A DNA stretch of 64,000 bases from Aquimarina mytili (GCF_016735115.1 NZ_JAERQJ010000002.1:186001-250000); one strand, 5' to 3'; shown: positions 33,943 to 43,155, counted from the first letter of the stretch. Notes: generated by a model from the sequence alone, not told the origin. Program-made: numbers and translations.

Positions 33943-34626
33943 ATGAAACTTTCAAAATATTTGCTTTGTATAATGATTATAGGGTTTATCGGTGTTGCGA
34001 ATGCCCAAAAACCTGAAAAATCAGTAAAAGAGCGTAAGGAAAAAGTACAGCAGAAGAAGGAACAAATGAAGGAGAAACGCCAAGAGATGAAGGAGAAGAA
34101 GGAAGAGATGAAAGAGAAAAAAGCCGAAATTAAAGAAGCCAAAAAAGAGCTAAAAGAGGGTAAAAAAGCTATTTTAGGTGAACATCATGAAAAAATGAAA
34201 GGAATGACCCCTGAGGAAAAGAAAGCCTATCTTAAGGAAAATCCTGAATTAAAAGAAAAACTTCATGCTTATAAAGAATCTACTAAGGAGAAAAGAGAAG
34301 AATTAAAAACGAAAAGAATCGAATTCAAAAATGAGAAAGCCAATGCAGTTCAAAGTAGAATTGAAAATAAAAAAGAAAGATTAGATTTTCTGGAAAAACG
34401 TAGTAATAAAGGAGCTGATAAAATTCAGAAAACTAGAGATCGTTTACTAGCTCAAAAAGAAGCAGGCGAAATAACCGAAGAAGAGTATACCGAAAAGATG
34501 GTTAAAGTAACTGCTATTGAAGAAAAGCTAAAAAAGCATCAAGAGAGGGTTACCAAAGTTAAGTCTGGAATAAAAAAAGGTGAAGAGAAACTTATAAAAC
34601 TTAATTCTAAGGAAGAAGAAAATTAG
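33943..34626 (+). CDS. Exported Lys/Glu-rich coiled-coil protein
   Basis: A 227-residue protein with a signal peptide (MIIGFIGVANAQ) and a long charged helix. Residues about 22-75 hold a degenerate short repeat of the type KEKxxEMKEKK, and the remainder alternates Lys and Glu with a helix break at MTPEEKKAYLKENPELKEK. Highly helical coiled coil is predicted; function unknown. Composition extremes make homology searches unreliable. Follows the small lipoprotein by 10 bases and is followed by a strong terminator. Confidence 0.8.
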   Translation: MKLSKYLLCIMIIGFIGVANAQKPEKSVKERKEKVQQKKEQMKEKRQEMKEKKEEMKEKKAEIKEAKKELKEGKKAILGEHHEKMKGMTPEEKKAYLKENPELKEKLHAYKESTKEKREELKTKRIEFKNEKANAVQSRIENKKERLDFLEKRSNKGADKIQKTRDRLLAQKEAGEITEEEYTEKMVKVTAIEEKLKKHQERVTKVKSGIKKGEEKLIKLNSKEEEN

Positions 34627-34656
34627 AAACAATATACTTTATCATGTTATAAGTTC

Positions 34657-34690
34657 AAGCCAAAGTTTAAAAACTTTGGCTTATTTTTTG
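34657..34690 (+). terminator. Rho-independent terminator after the coiled-coil gene
   Basis: Perfect 11-bp stem AAGCCAAAGTT / AACTTTGGCTT (34657-34667 and 34672-34682) with a 4-base loop, followed by ATTTTTTG and further T-runs. Confidence 0.9.
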
Positions 34691-34741
34691 CTTTTTTTAT
34701 TTATCAAAATTCAAAAAATCCAAAGATCATATAGAATATAG

Positions 34742-34749
34742 TATCTTTG
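34742..34749 (+). promoter_or_regulatory. -7 element ahead of miaE
   Basis: TATCTTTG matches TAnnTTTG, 54 bases before the miaE ATG and just after the preceding terminator. No TTG at the usual distance. Confidence 0.45.
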
Positions 34750-34803
34750 CATGTATGCTAATTATTTACCAAATGGATTAGTTAACCTTCAAAAAAATAA
34801 AAA

Positions 34804-35385
34804 ATGCTTGGCCTAAAACTTCCTACTGATCCCAGATGGGTAAATATTGTAGAAAAAAACATTGAAGAAATTCTTACTGATCATGCATATTGTGAACAAA
34901 AAGCGACATCAACTGCAATTTCACTTATTGTAAGTTTTCCAGAGTATACTGAACTAGTACAGGAAATGACTAAATTAGTAAAAGAAGAAATTAGTCATTT
35001 TAAAATGGTACATGATAAAATCTTAGAACGTGGCTGGGTTTTAGGAAGGGATAGAAAAGATGAATATGTGATTCAATTAGTTACATTTTTTCCTAAAGGA
35101 GGAAGCCGCACAACCCAACTCGTACATCGTTTATTATATGCAGCATTGATAGAAGCTAGAAGTTGTGAGCGATTTAGATTGTTATCAGAAGAGTTAAATG
35201 ATAAAGAGTTAGCAAAATTCTATAAGGATCTTATGGTTAGTGAAGCCAATCACTATACAATGTTTCTTGGTTTTGCAAGACAGTATGGGGATCGCGAAGA
35301 AGTCGATAAAAAATGGCAAGAATTGCTCACTTATGAAGCCGAAATCATGAAAGACTTAAGCAAACAAGAAACGATGCATGGATAA
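34804..35385 (+). CDS. miaE: tRNA 2-methylthio-N6-isopentenyladenosine hydroxylase
   Basis: Non-haem diiron monooxygenase that hydroxylates the isopentenyl group of ms2i6A37 in tRNA. Ferritin-like ligand motifs are CEQKATSTA (first Glu), VKEEISHFKMVHD (ExxH), RSCERFRLLSEEL and VSEANHYTMFLGFAR (second ExxH). The substrate-loop region GWVLGRDRKDEYV is also typical. Length 193 aa is normal. Requires O2, in keeping with an aerobic marine bacterium. Single gene. Confidence 0.93.
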   Translation: MLGLKLPTDPRWVNIVEKNIEEILTDHAYCEQKATSTAISLIVSFPEYTELVQEMTKLVKEEISHFKMVHDKILERGWVLGRDRKDEYVIQLVTFFPKGGSRTTQLVHRLLYAALIEARSCERFRLLSEELNDKELAKFYKDLMVSEANHYTMFLGFARQYGDREEVDKKWQELLTYEAEIMKDLSKQETMHG

Positions 35386-35459
35386 AATAAAAAAATAACC
35401 GCAGAAGTTATCATACATTAAGCGGCTAATTTTTATCCCCAAAATAAGAGTAAGATTTT

Positions 35460-35681
35460 TTAACTCATAAAACGTTCCACATTCATTATATTTATCGAAT
35501 AGGTGTCTCTTAATGAAATAAGGGTTTTATACAAATAATCAGGTAAATTTTTACTTTCTAATAGTTGATCAATATGATATACTACTTTGGTCGAATTATC
35601 CATATAATTTTCAATAATTTTTAAAACAGTTTCTATTTCATTAGTAACTGCATGTGCTTTATAATTTTCAAAAGTTTTCAT
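35460..35681 (-). CDS. Small helical hypothetical protein
   Basis: A 73-residue protein that I do not recognise: no signal peptide, mostly helical with hydrophobic heptads (IETVLKIIENYMD, VVYHIDQLLES, YLYKTLISLRDTY). It could be a cytoplasmic helical bundle or an adaptor. Located downstream of the large secreted gene on the same strand, after a hairpin. Confidence 0.5.
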   Translation of the reverse strand: MKTFENYKAHAVTNEIETVLKIIENYMDNSTKVVYHIDQLLESKNLPDYLYKTLISLRDTYSINIMNVERFMS

Positions 35682-35724
35682 GACGCATTATTAATTCTTT
35701 TTATTTTGTTTACTATTTAAGTAA

Positions 35725-35760
35725 AGTCACGCCATCTATTATGGGTTCAACAGCGTGACT
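35725..35760 (-). terminator. Hairpin downstream of the large secreted protein gene
   Basis: Inverted repeat AGTCACGC (35725-35732) with GCGTGACT (35753-35760); the loop contains a second short pair (CCAT/ATGG). It lies 29 bases past the stop at 35789, and on the minus strand is followed by TTTACTTAAATAG, a weak T-tract. Confidence 0.5.
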
Positions 35761-35788
35761 ATGGGTAACTAATTTCACTATCTTATAC

Positions 35789-38700
35789 TTAAGATTTAAT
35801 GAAAGTTAAACTTCTCTGTTCATTTTGGTCGGTAACAATTTGTAGCATATACATTCCTGTTTTTAAACCCGAAACATCAATTTCTTGATTTTTATTCATT
35901 ATATCTATGTCAAGTAGAACTCTTCCGTGAATATCGAGAACTGTAGCTTTTTTAATAATAATCTTACTATTCAAGAATATTTTTCCTGTGGTGGGATTAG
36001 GAAACAGTTTAAATGCAGTATCGGTATTGGTTATTTTTGAAGCTCGTGAAGCATTTTCTGTTGCTTCCATACCATAGATCAAATATCCCACTTCTTCATA
36101 GGCATGCTTTATTTCAGGATCAAAAGACTGCTCCTCTTCTACTCTTAATTCTACTAAATCTTTATTGAATGTATTATACCTAAGACTTATAGGATCACCT
36201 CCATTTACAGTCTGAGTTCCTGCTATTAAATACGAGTAACTATCATCAAAACCGCTAAGGTTAATCCCTTTGATTTCATGTCTTACCATCTCTCTTCCAA
36301 TTACAATTTTAGTTCCACTAGGTAGCACATGTTCTCCAGGAGTAAACGCTATATAAGAAACAGATTCCTTGGCATGCAGATCGTCTTCTTTCTCCTCTTC
36401 TTGTACTCTAACCTTAAAACCAGTAGTGGTAACATCTTTGACACGCGTAACCACCGCAGCACCACCATTAAATGAGGTCGTCTGAGTAAATACTATAGGT
36501 TTTTCGGAAAATTCACTTGAAAACGTTACTTCTTTATAATTATGATTGACCTTATCAATAGTACCTGAGCGTAAAGGTATACCGGCCAAGTTTGGAACAT
36601 CTTTAGAAACTGCCATCCAATGAACGGTTTCATAATAAAAGCGTTCTCCATCTTGATAATTCCATTCATCGAACTGATATTCAAACCCATTGTTAGTGAC
36701 ATTTCTTACTCGAACAGTAACTGGTTCAGCATCGGTACTGGATACTGGCCCCATGACTACAGATGGTTGATACATTGGGCTTGAAAACTCTACTTTATGC
36801 CAAGTTTTCTTATCGGGTTGAAAATTAGCAGCTCCCCCAGTCCAAATCGCAGTATATGCTGTGGTTTCTGCAGATACGCGATCATAGCCTGTAGGATATC
36901 CATCGGATCCGACGGGTAAAACATAAAACTCATAATTGGTTTCTGGAATTAACCCCTGTACTGTATAGGTATTACCACTGGAGTATCCGATAACCTTGAA
37001 ATCTTTATCTACAATGAGATAATAATTTGGAGTTGCCGCTTTACCTTGTGCATTTTTGGTTGTCGAAGATCTTACAGATGCTGCTGTAGTACTCCAAGTT
37101 ATAACGACATTATCTACATTATTTTGAACTTGTATTGATAAATCTACTTCTTCATAAGACTGTCCTATTTGATTTCCTTGATTATCAGCATGACGAAGGG
37201 AATATCGATCATCTGCTACCGAAACAGTAGTCGTACCCCATACTTGTTCAAGTACTCTGCCTTTATAAAAAGCCAAATCATCTAGGCTAGCCGCTGCAGA
37301 TGGACCATTTCTTGGACCATCAATCTCAAAACATCTATTAAATAATGGAGTTATAGAATTTCCTGCTACCCAGTTCATTATTCTTTGTGATTTAATAGTG
37401 TCATCAGGACAAGTAAAATCAAAAAAACCTGATGGTGTCGATTCCACACTTTTTACGATCTTGGGTTGTGCCTCTGTTAACGATTTATAATAGTGCTCCC
37501 TGGCGCTACCATGCAAAAGACCATCTCCTGTTGGATATCCAGGTTCCCAGATAGGATCTAATCGCACATAAGTTGTTTTTGATATCATCCAATTATAAAC
37601 ATCCCATCTTGGATCACTTACAAAAGCGCTAAAAGGAACCCAAGCATAATCATAGGCAGAACTTTGATACCACTCTACCGGAGGAAGTATTGAAGGGTTG
37701 GGCATTATATTGTCTCTATAATATGTCAAAAACGCAGGGGTAGTCGCTGGGTCTAACCATGTTAATCTATCTATTTTCGAAGTACCTAAAACCTCAGACG
37801 TTTTGGTCATCATGATAGCTCCAAACGAATGCCCAACCAATCGAACTTCTTTTGAGGCATAATTAAAACCAGTTGTTGTTAAGATTTCATCAATTTGACT
37901 GGCACAAACACTTCCTAATGGGTCTGATTCTATTCCTACTCTGGTTTCAGAACCATTTTCACGAACCCATTTTGGATTATCCTGAATAGGTCTTGCTGCT
38001 GGGTTAAGAAAATTAAGTAATGTTGGAGTAACCCCATTAAGATGTTCTGCACTCTGTGTCCAAAAAAACAGGGCAACATTATAATTACCATGCCAATCCT
38101 GAATACCATCGGACGCTAATCGTTCTCTTTCTGGGTTTGCGACAGGATTAGCTTTATGTCTACTATTAGCTCCAGGTTGCCATCCGTGAGAGTGCATTAC
38201 AATATCTTTGGACGGGTCATAAAAACCATTATAAGCGGCAGGGTATTTGTCATACACACCTTTGTTCCAGCGAATTATATCACCGGAAGAATTTCTGAAA
38301 TACGTTCCTATATCAATAATTTCTACATTACTATACACAGTAAGAATTTCATCATCTTCACCACAAGTATATTCTGCCTTTATTTCTACGCTACCCCATT
38401 GATCTACATTTTTTTCCCCATTAAAATAGTATGCTGTTGGGGTATTATATGGAGCATTAGGGTCTATATATATAAATCTTTCATCACCTTGTTTTGATCG
38501 ATCCTCGACATACCATTTTACCTTTGCCACGTCCTCTTCTGGTAAAAGATTACCATCAAGGTTTTCAAATTTAAAGGCTTTTGTAAAATCAAAAGGATCA
38601 TCGGCGTTCCAAATAAGATCGTCGTTTGATCCAGTATCTAAATTTTTATCTCCAAAATATGCCGTTGGTTCTATATCATAAAGACAACATATCGCAGTTT

Positions 38701-39361
38701 CAATAACTCCGTCGGCTTGTGTATACACATCTTTAAACGTATTATCTAGAGCATTGTAATACACTATTTTCTCGACATACATATCATCTGCGTTAATATA
38801 CGTCGAAGATTCTCCATCAGGATGTATCAAATATTCCGTATGATAGGTTGTGAATCCTAATCCTGCACAAAAACCATATGGAAACTCATCATCGTATGGC
38901 TCACTGCAATTTCCAGTCTCACTCCCATAGTAATTAGTCATATAAGCAGTGGCTTGATCTAGAGCATCCAAAGTAGAAACAGGTTGAGAAGCGTAATGAC
39001 TTACATCGTGTACAAAACCATTTGAGCGATATAGTTTTGTTCCAGGTGGGGTCTCTGGACTGGCATGCTCGGCATGAGAGTAGATATACCCATAATGTCC
39101 AATATTGGGATTAGAATAATCGCAATTCTTACAGTAAACATCAAAATAAACTTGCTCATCAATAACATAACCATTTTCATTTGTATAGCGCTCGGTTTGA
39201 GTTAATGGAAAATCATCTGGTTCGGGCTTGTTTCTAAAAACGACAAAATACTTTCCTTCTGCGTTAGGTTCACATTGTGCGTCTACATTAAAGAGGTTAC
39301 ACAAAGCAAGGAACAACATAAGAATCCACTTCTTGTGAATACTGTGTAATTTACATTTCAT
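35789..39361 (-). CDS. T9SS-secreted hydrolase-like protein with H-type lectin repeats
   Basis: A 1190-residue secreted protein. It begins with a signal peptide (LFLALCNLFNVDAQ). Residues about 390-690 look like an alpha/beta hydrolase, with MHSHGWQPGANSR (oxyanion region) and the nucleophile elbow VRLVGHSFGAIMMTK, then LTWLDPATTP carrying a candidate acidic residue. A fibronectin-III-like segment (about 775-850) is followed by two clear H-type lectin repeats (WHKVEFSSPMYQPSVVMGP and YKEVTFSSEFSEKPIVFTQ) and a third, weaker one. The last 75 residues, from FKLFPNPTTGKIFLNS to the end TFIKS, are a type A T9SS sorting domain. Function inferred: cell-surface or released glycan- or lipid-acting enzyme. 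Confidence 0.85.
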   Translation of the reverse strand: MKCKLHSIHKKWILMLFLALCNLFNVDAQCEPNAEGKYFVVFRNKPEPDDFPLTQTERYTNENGYVIDEQVYFDVYCKNCDYSNPNIGHYGYIYSHAEHASPETPPGTKLYRSNGFVHDVSHYASQPVSTLDALDQATAYMTNYYGSETGNCSEPYDDEFPYGFCAGLGFTTYHTEYLIHPDGESSTYINADDMYVEKIVYYNALDNTFKDVYTQADGVIETAICCLYDIEPTAYFGDKNLDTGSNDDLIWNADDPFDFTKAFKFENLDGNLLPEEDVAKVKWYVEDRSKQGDERFIYIDPNAPYNTPTAYYFNGEKNVDQWGSVEIKAEYTCGEDDEILTVYSNVEIIDIGTYFRNSSGDIIRWNKGVYDKYPAAYNGFYDPSKDIVMHSHGWQPGANSRHKANPVANPERERLASDGIQDWHGNYNVALFFWTQSAEHLNGVTPTLLNFLNPAARPIQDNPKWVRENGSETRVGIESDPLGSVCASQIDEILTTTGFNYASKEVRLVGHSFGAIMMTKTSEVLGTSKIDRLTWLDPATTPAFLTYYRDNIMPNPSILPPVEWYQSSAYDYAWVPFSAFVSDPRWDVYNWMISKTTYVRLDPIWEPGYPTGDGLLHGSAREHYYKSLTEAQPKIVKSVESTPSGFFDFTCPDDTIKSQRIMNWVAGNSITPLFNRCFEIDGPRNGPSAAASLDDLAFYKGRVLEQVWGTTTVSVADDRYSLRHADNQGNQIGQSYEEVDLSIQVQNNVDNVVITWSTTAASVRSSTTKNAQGKAATPNYYLIVDKDFKVIGYSSGNTYTVQGLIPETNYEFYVLPVGSDGYPTGYDRVSAETTAYTAIWTGGAANFQPDKKTWHKVEFSSPMYQPSVVMGPVSSTDAEPVTVRVRNVTNNGFEYQFDEWNYQDGERFYYETVHWMAVSKDVPNLAGIPLRSGTIDKVNHNYKEVTFSSEFSEKPIVFTQTTSFNGGAAVVTRVKDVTTTGFKVRVQEEEKEDDLHAKESVSYIAFTPGEHVLPSGTKIVIGREMVRHEIKGINLSGFDDSYSYLIAGTQTVNGGDPISLRYNTFNKDLVELRVEEEQSFDPEIKHAYEEVGYLIYGMEATENASRASKITNTDTAFKLFPNPTTGKIFLNSKIIIKKATVLDIHGRVLLDIDIMNKNQEIDVSGLKTGMYMLQIVTDQNEQRSLTFIKS

Positions 39362-39398
39362 AATTTCAGTTTTAATAGTTTAAAAAATAGTTCATGAA

Positions 39399-39420
39399 TT
39401 GATAACTAATTAATTATCAA
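39399..39420. promoter_or_regulatory. 22-base palindrome upstream of the secreted lectin gene
   Basis: TTGATAACTAATTAATTATCAA is an almost perfect palindrome (TTGATAA ... TTATCAA arms) centred about 48 bases before the ATG at 39361. It could be an operator over the promoter or a leader hairpin. AT-rich, so chance is not excluded. Confidence 0.4.
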
Positions 39421-39464
39421 TTGGATCGAAATTATGAGAATGCTATAAGAAATAAGAAAAAAGA

Positions 39465-39503
39465 GCGTTTCAAAACGTTTCACATGTCGTAAAAAATGTT
39501 TCA
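39465..39503. repeat. Direct repeats with 10-bp period upstream of the secreted lectin gene
   Basis: GCGTTTCAAA ACGTTTCACA at 39465-39484, two copies exactly 10 bp apart, and a third half (ATGTTTCA) at 39496-39503. The same type of repeat, GCGTTACAAA GCGTTACATC, lies at 41359-41378 upstream of the neighbouring TPR-HTH regulator gene. This suggests binding sites on one face of the helix for a shared regulator. Confidence 0.5.
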
Positions 39504-39529
39504 TTCATACCCAATTGAAAAACCAACAG

Positions 39530-41269
39530 CTAGTTAACAGAAAAGAATTCGACTACGCTGGTTTCTTTGGGAATATTAAGTTTCTTTTTGATACGATGAA
39601 TATTTACACGAACCGTGGTAGGGTTAATATTCATCAATTGACAGATTTCTTTATTAGAAAGGTTCATTTTTAGAAACGCGCAAATCTTTAAATCATGTTG
39701 AGTTATATTATATCTTGATTTTAGATCCTTTAAAAACTCTGGGTGTACTTCTTCAAAATGAATAAAAAACTCTTTCCACATGGTGTCCATATTTTTTTGG
39801 ATTTTGATTTGTGTTTGAGTTTCATTGATCTCTTTAGTCAAATTTTGAGAAGGTTGATTTTTAATTTGCCCCAATAAATCGTTTACCTTGGATAACAAAT
39901 CAGTTTTTAAAGCAAGATTAGCTGTAGCTGCTACCAATTTTCTGTTGATGTATGCATTATTATCTTTTTCAGATTGTAAAGACGCTTCTAGCATTTTTTT
40001 ATCAATTTTTGAAGTTTTAAGTCTTGACCGGTATCGTTTAAAAATTACATATGCTAGTATCCCAAGTATTAGTATAGATGCCATAAAAACATAAATCCAA
40101 CGATATTGTTTTGAAACGATATTTAATAGACCATCAACCTTTTTTTCGGTTATTTTTTGTTGATTATTAATAAGAACTCCCGTAGTTTTCGCAATAGTAT
40201 TGCTTTTATCTAAGCTGTCTTTAAGTTCTTTATGAAGTTTGAAATAGTTCGATGCTTCTTTATAATCACCTGCTTCCTGCAATCTGTTCGCTTTAATAAA
40301 TAACAGTCGTTCTTTTACATCTATTGATTTAAGACTATCACAAAGTGAGAATGCCCGATTAAGGTACAACAATGCACTGTCCTTTTTTTTAAGAAAGTAA
40401 TAGGTCTCAGTTAGTCCTACATACGACAGTAATTGGTTTTTCTTATATCCGTTTTCAGTACTTAGTTTTAATGTGCTTTTAAAATATTTTATAGCCTCAG
40501 GGTAATTCTCTAAATTGACAGATAGCTCTCCAAGGTTAAGAGTGATAATAGCTTCTTTTAACTTTGAATTATTTTTTCTTGTTCCTTCGAGGGCTTTTTT
40601 ATAACATACAAAAGATTCCTCATAATTTCCTTGATTCGAATGTAATGCTCCTAAATTATTTAATGCAGTAGAATACCCTATAGGATCACTCAGTTTATAA
40701 TGTGAAGCAGATCTTTTATAATTTATCATTGAAGAATCGGGCATTAAAATTTTTTTATAAATCATAGCTGACACATTAAATGAAGCTCCTAACATCGTAT
40801 GTCTAACAGTATCTTTTTTAATTTTTTTAGCAGCTTCAATAACCTGAATGTTATATTTCAATGCTTTAGAATAATCACCTTGGTAGAAATGCACCCCTGA
40901 TAAATTGTTGGTCATCGAAATTACTTGATCTTGATTTCCTTTTTTCGAGCTAAGTTTCAGTGCTCGCTTAAAATGTAATATAGCCTTCGCATAGTTTTCT
41001 TTGCTTCCTCTTTCGGCTAGCATAATACCCAAGATTCTATGTAACTTATACTGCTGATCGATAGTATTTATTCTTTCTGAAATTTCTAGAGCTCTTCTTC
41101 CATCCTTTAATAAACTATCCATATTTTTTGAGTGATATTCTTCGATTTTGGATAGTAAATTATCAACCGCCAAGCTATCGCGATGATAATTTGTTTTTTC
41201 TTGTTGTGCTACAATTGTCGTACATAAAAACAATGAAAAATAAACAGATATGTATTGAAAAAACTTCAT
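39530..41269 (-). CDS. TPR-repeat membrane regulator with C-terminal LuxR-like HTH, copy 1
   Basis: A 579-residue protein. It has a signal peptide (YFSLFLCTTIVAQ) and a periplasmic TPR region (about residues 30-360, for example AILHFKRALKLSSKKGNQ and YSTALNNLGALHSNQGNYEE). A transmembrane helix (YRWIYVFMASILILGILAYV, about 388-407) and a cytoplasmic coiled coil follow. The C-terminal HTH (about 520-575) reads HDLKICAFLKMNLSNKEICQ and VRVNIHRIKKKLNIP, like the LuxR/GerE fold. It should sense something in the periplasm and bind DNA directly. Paralogous with the next upstream gene. Direct repeats lie in its own promoter region. Confidence 0.88.
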   Translation of the reverse strand: MKFFQYISVYFSLFLCTTIVAQQEKTNYHRDSLAVDNLLSKIEEYHSKNMDSLLKDGRRALEISERINTIDQQYKLHRILGIMLAERGSKENYAKAILHFKRALKLSSKKGNQDQVISMTNNLSGVHFYQGDYSKALKYNIQVIEAAKKIKKDTVRHTMLGASFNVSAMIYKKILMPDSSMINYKRSASHYKLSDPIGYSTALNNLGALHSNQGNYEESFVCYKKALEGTRKNNSKLKEAIITLNLGELSVNLENYPEAIKYFKSTLKLSTENGYKKNQLLSYVGLTETYYFLKKKDSALLYLNRAFSLCDSLKSIDVKERLLFIKANRLQEAGDYKEASNYFKLHKELKDSLDKSNTIAKTTGVLINNQQKITEKKVDGLLNIVSKQYRWIYVFMASILILGILAYVIFKRYRSRLKTSKIDKKMLEASLQSEKDNNAYINRKLVAATANLALKTDLLSKVNDLLGQIKNQPSQNLTKEINETQTQIKIQKNMDTMWKEFFIHFEEVHPEFLKDLKSRYNITQHDLKICAFLKMNLSNKEICQLMNINPTTVRVNIHRIKKKLNIPKETSVVEFFSVN

Positions 41270-41358
41270 GTAAACACATTTTAAACGTTTAGTATTGACT
41301 CTAAATTAGTCCAGTATAGACTAAGGTAAAAACATTAACAAAGAAGTTTAAAAATAAT

Positions 41359-41378
41359 GCGTTACAAAGCGTTACATC
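41359..41378. repeat. Direct repeats with 10-bp period upstream of the TPR-HTH gene
   Basis: GCGTTACAAA GCGTTACATC: two GCGTTACA units exactly 10 bp apart, 90-108 bases before the ATG at 41269. Compare the near-identical pair at 39465-39484 upstream of the secreted lectin gene. Not found upstream of the paralogue that starts at 43155. Confidence 0.5.
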
Positions 41379-41433
41379 AATTTATAACAGACTGATTTTA
41401 AGGATTTAATATTTATTTAATAAAATAAAAAAA

Positions 41434-43155
41434 TTATTTTGGGGATAGAAATTCGGCGACGCTTATTTCAGTAGGAACATCAAGTTTTTTCTTTATGCGG
41501 TGAATATTTACGCGAATAGTATTAGGGTTAACATTCATTAACTGACAAATATCCTTATTGGTAAGATTCATTCTTAAGAAAGCGCAAATTTTTAAATCAT
41601 TTTGAGTTATCCCATATTTAGATTTCAGTTGATCTAAAAAGTTTGGATGCACCTCTTCAAAATGAGCAAAGAATTCTCTCCATAGATTGTTAATATGGTT
41701 TTGAAATTTTATTTGGTTTTGAGTGTCAAGAATTTCTTTATTATGGTTTCGTTTGGGTTGGTTTTTTATTTGATTAAGTAGCTGATTTACCTGAGAAAGA
41801 AGATCTGTTTTTAAAGCCAAATTAGCATATGCCGAAACAAGTTTACGTCTAATATATTCATTGTTTTCTTTTTCAAGCTGTAATGTAGTTTCTAAGCGTT
41901 TTTTCCTTTTATTGGAAACATTTAGTTTATTTCTATATTTTTTTAAAAGGAAATAGGTTAATAAACTTAAAGCAATTAGTAACACTATAACCGTAAAAAT
42001 CCAATAATTTTTCTTGGAAGATATCTGTTTGATGTTTTTTAATTCTTGTAATCCATCTTTTTTTTCATGTTCAACCAAAATTGTAGCGACTTTGGGTAGA
42101 TTTTCTTTTTTGGTTATACTGTCTTCTAGTTGTATACTCCATTTGAGATAGGATAATGCTTCCTCTGATCTGCCGTTACCTTCTAAAAAATTAGCTTTAA
42201 GTTTTAAAATCTCTACTTTTTCTTTCGGCGCTTCGATAGTGTCTAGCAAAGCGAACGATTTCTTCAAATACAAATCAGTACTATCATTCTTTTTTTGCGT
42301 CAAAAAAACTTTGATCAATCCACGATAAGCAAGTAATCTATACTGACTCATATTCGTATGATCAGATTTCTTTAATGCTGCATTATAATATGCTATAGCT
42401 TCGGGATAATTACGCATAGCAAACTGTAAATCTCCAAAAAGATTAAGTCCATATACTATACCATCTATTAAATCATGTGTTTTATATCCGTCTAAGGCTT
42501 CTTGCACGTATATTTTAGAATTTTCATAGTCATGCGATTTCAAAAACAACTCTCCCAAATTGCTAGATGCTACAAATTCTTGTGGAGAACTGATATCTTT
42601 AAAATATGATCGAGACTTTTTGAGATTGAAAATTGCCGAGTCTTTTAGTTTCATTTCAGCATAGATAGATCCTAATAATAAATGTGCTGCTCCTTTACGA
42701 TCTTTCTTAAGATCTTCATTTAGATTGAGCTTTTTAGAAAACTTTAAAGCTTTGATTGCATATTCTAGTGCTGTAGGCATATCTCTTAAGTGCACATAAT
42801 TAACACTAATATTATTGGCATGATCAAAGGATGCCAATGAGTCTCCTGATTGTCTAAGAAAGTGTAAAGATGTATTAAAATGATAATTAGATGAGTCTAT
42901 TTTTTTATAATCAGAAGCATACAAAATACCTAACATTTTATGAAGCTGCCCCTGCTGATAGATAAATTGATGTTTTTTGGCCATTTTCAGGGCTTCGTAC
43001 ATATCATTTTTTAAACTATCAATACTATCTAATCCAGATACGCGGGAAAGTAAAATATCTATATAAATACTATCCTGTTTTTTTTGTAACAGATTCTTTT
43101 GCCCATACATAGAAGCAAAGAAGAAGAAAGCAAATATGAATAGGGGTAATTTCAT
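41434..43155 (-). CDS. TPR-repeat membrane regulator with C-terminal LuxR-like HTH, copy 2
   Basis: A 573-residue paralogue of the 39530-41269 product with the same layout: signal peptide (PLFIFAFFFFASMYGQ), TPR units (about 30-365), one membrane helix (YWIFTVIVLLIALSLLTYFL, about 385-404), a coiled coil and the HTH NDLKICAFLRMNLTNKDICQ then RVNIHRIKKKLDVP. The HTH halves are nearly the same in both copies while the TPR halves have diverged, which suggests the same kind of DNA site but different inputs. Separate transcription unit by spacing (164 bases). Confidence 0.88.
   Translation of the reverse strand: MKLPLFIFAFFFFASMYGQKNLLQKKQDSIYIDILLSRVSGLDSIDSLKNDMYEALKMAKKHQFIYQQGQLHKMLGILYASDYKKIDSSNYHFNTSLHFLRQSGDSLASFDHANNISVNYVHLRDMPTALEYAIKALKFSKKLNLNEDLKKDRKGAAHLLLGSIYAEMKLKDSAIFNLKKSRSYFKDISSPQEFVASSNLGELFLKSHDYENSKIYVQEALDGYKTHDLIDGIVYGLNLFGDLQFAMRNYPEAIAYYNAALKKSDHTNMSQYRLLAYRGLIKVFLTQKKNDSTDLYLKKSFALLDTIEAPKEKVEILKLKANFLEGNGRSEEALSYLKWSIQLEDSITKKENLPKVATILVEHEKKDGLQELKNIKQISSKKNYWIFTVIVLLIALSLLTYFLLKKYRNKLNVSNKRKKRLETTLQLEKENNEYIRRKLVSAYANLALKTDLLSQVNQLLNQIKNQPKRNHNKEILDTQNQIKFQNHINNLWREFFAHFEEVHPNFLDQLKSKYGITQNDLKICAFLRMNLTNKDICQLMNVNPNTIRVNIHRIKKKLDVPTEISVAEFLSPK

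Noticed and set aside
34018..34160. Lys/Glu codon repeats as a nucleotide tandem repeat array
   Set aside because: The repeats are imperfect at DNA level and explained by the coiled-coil protein; no constant unit length.
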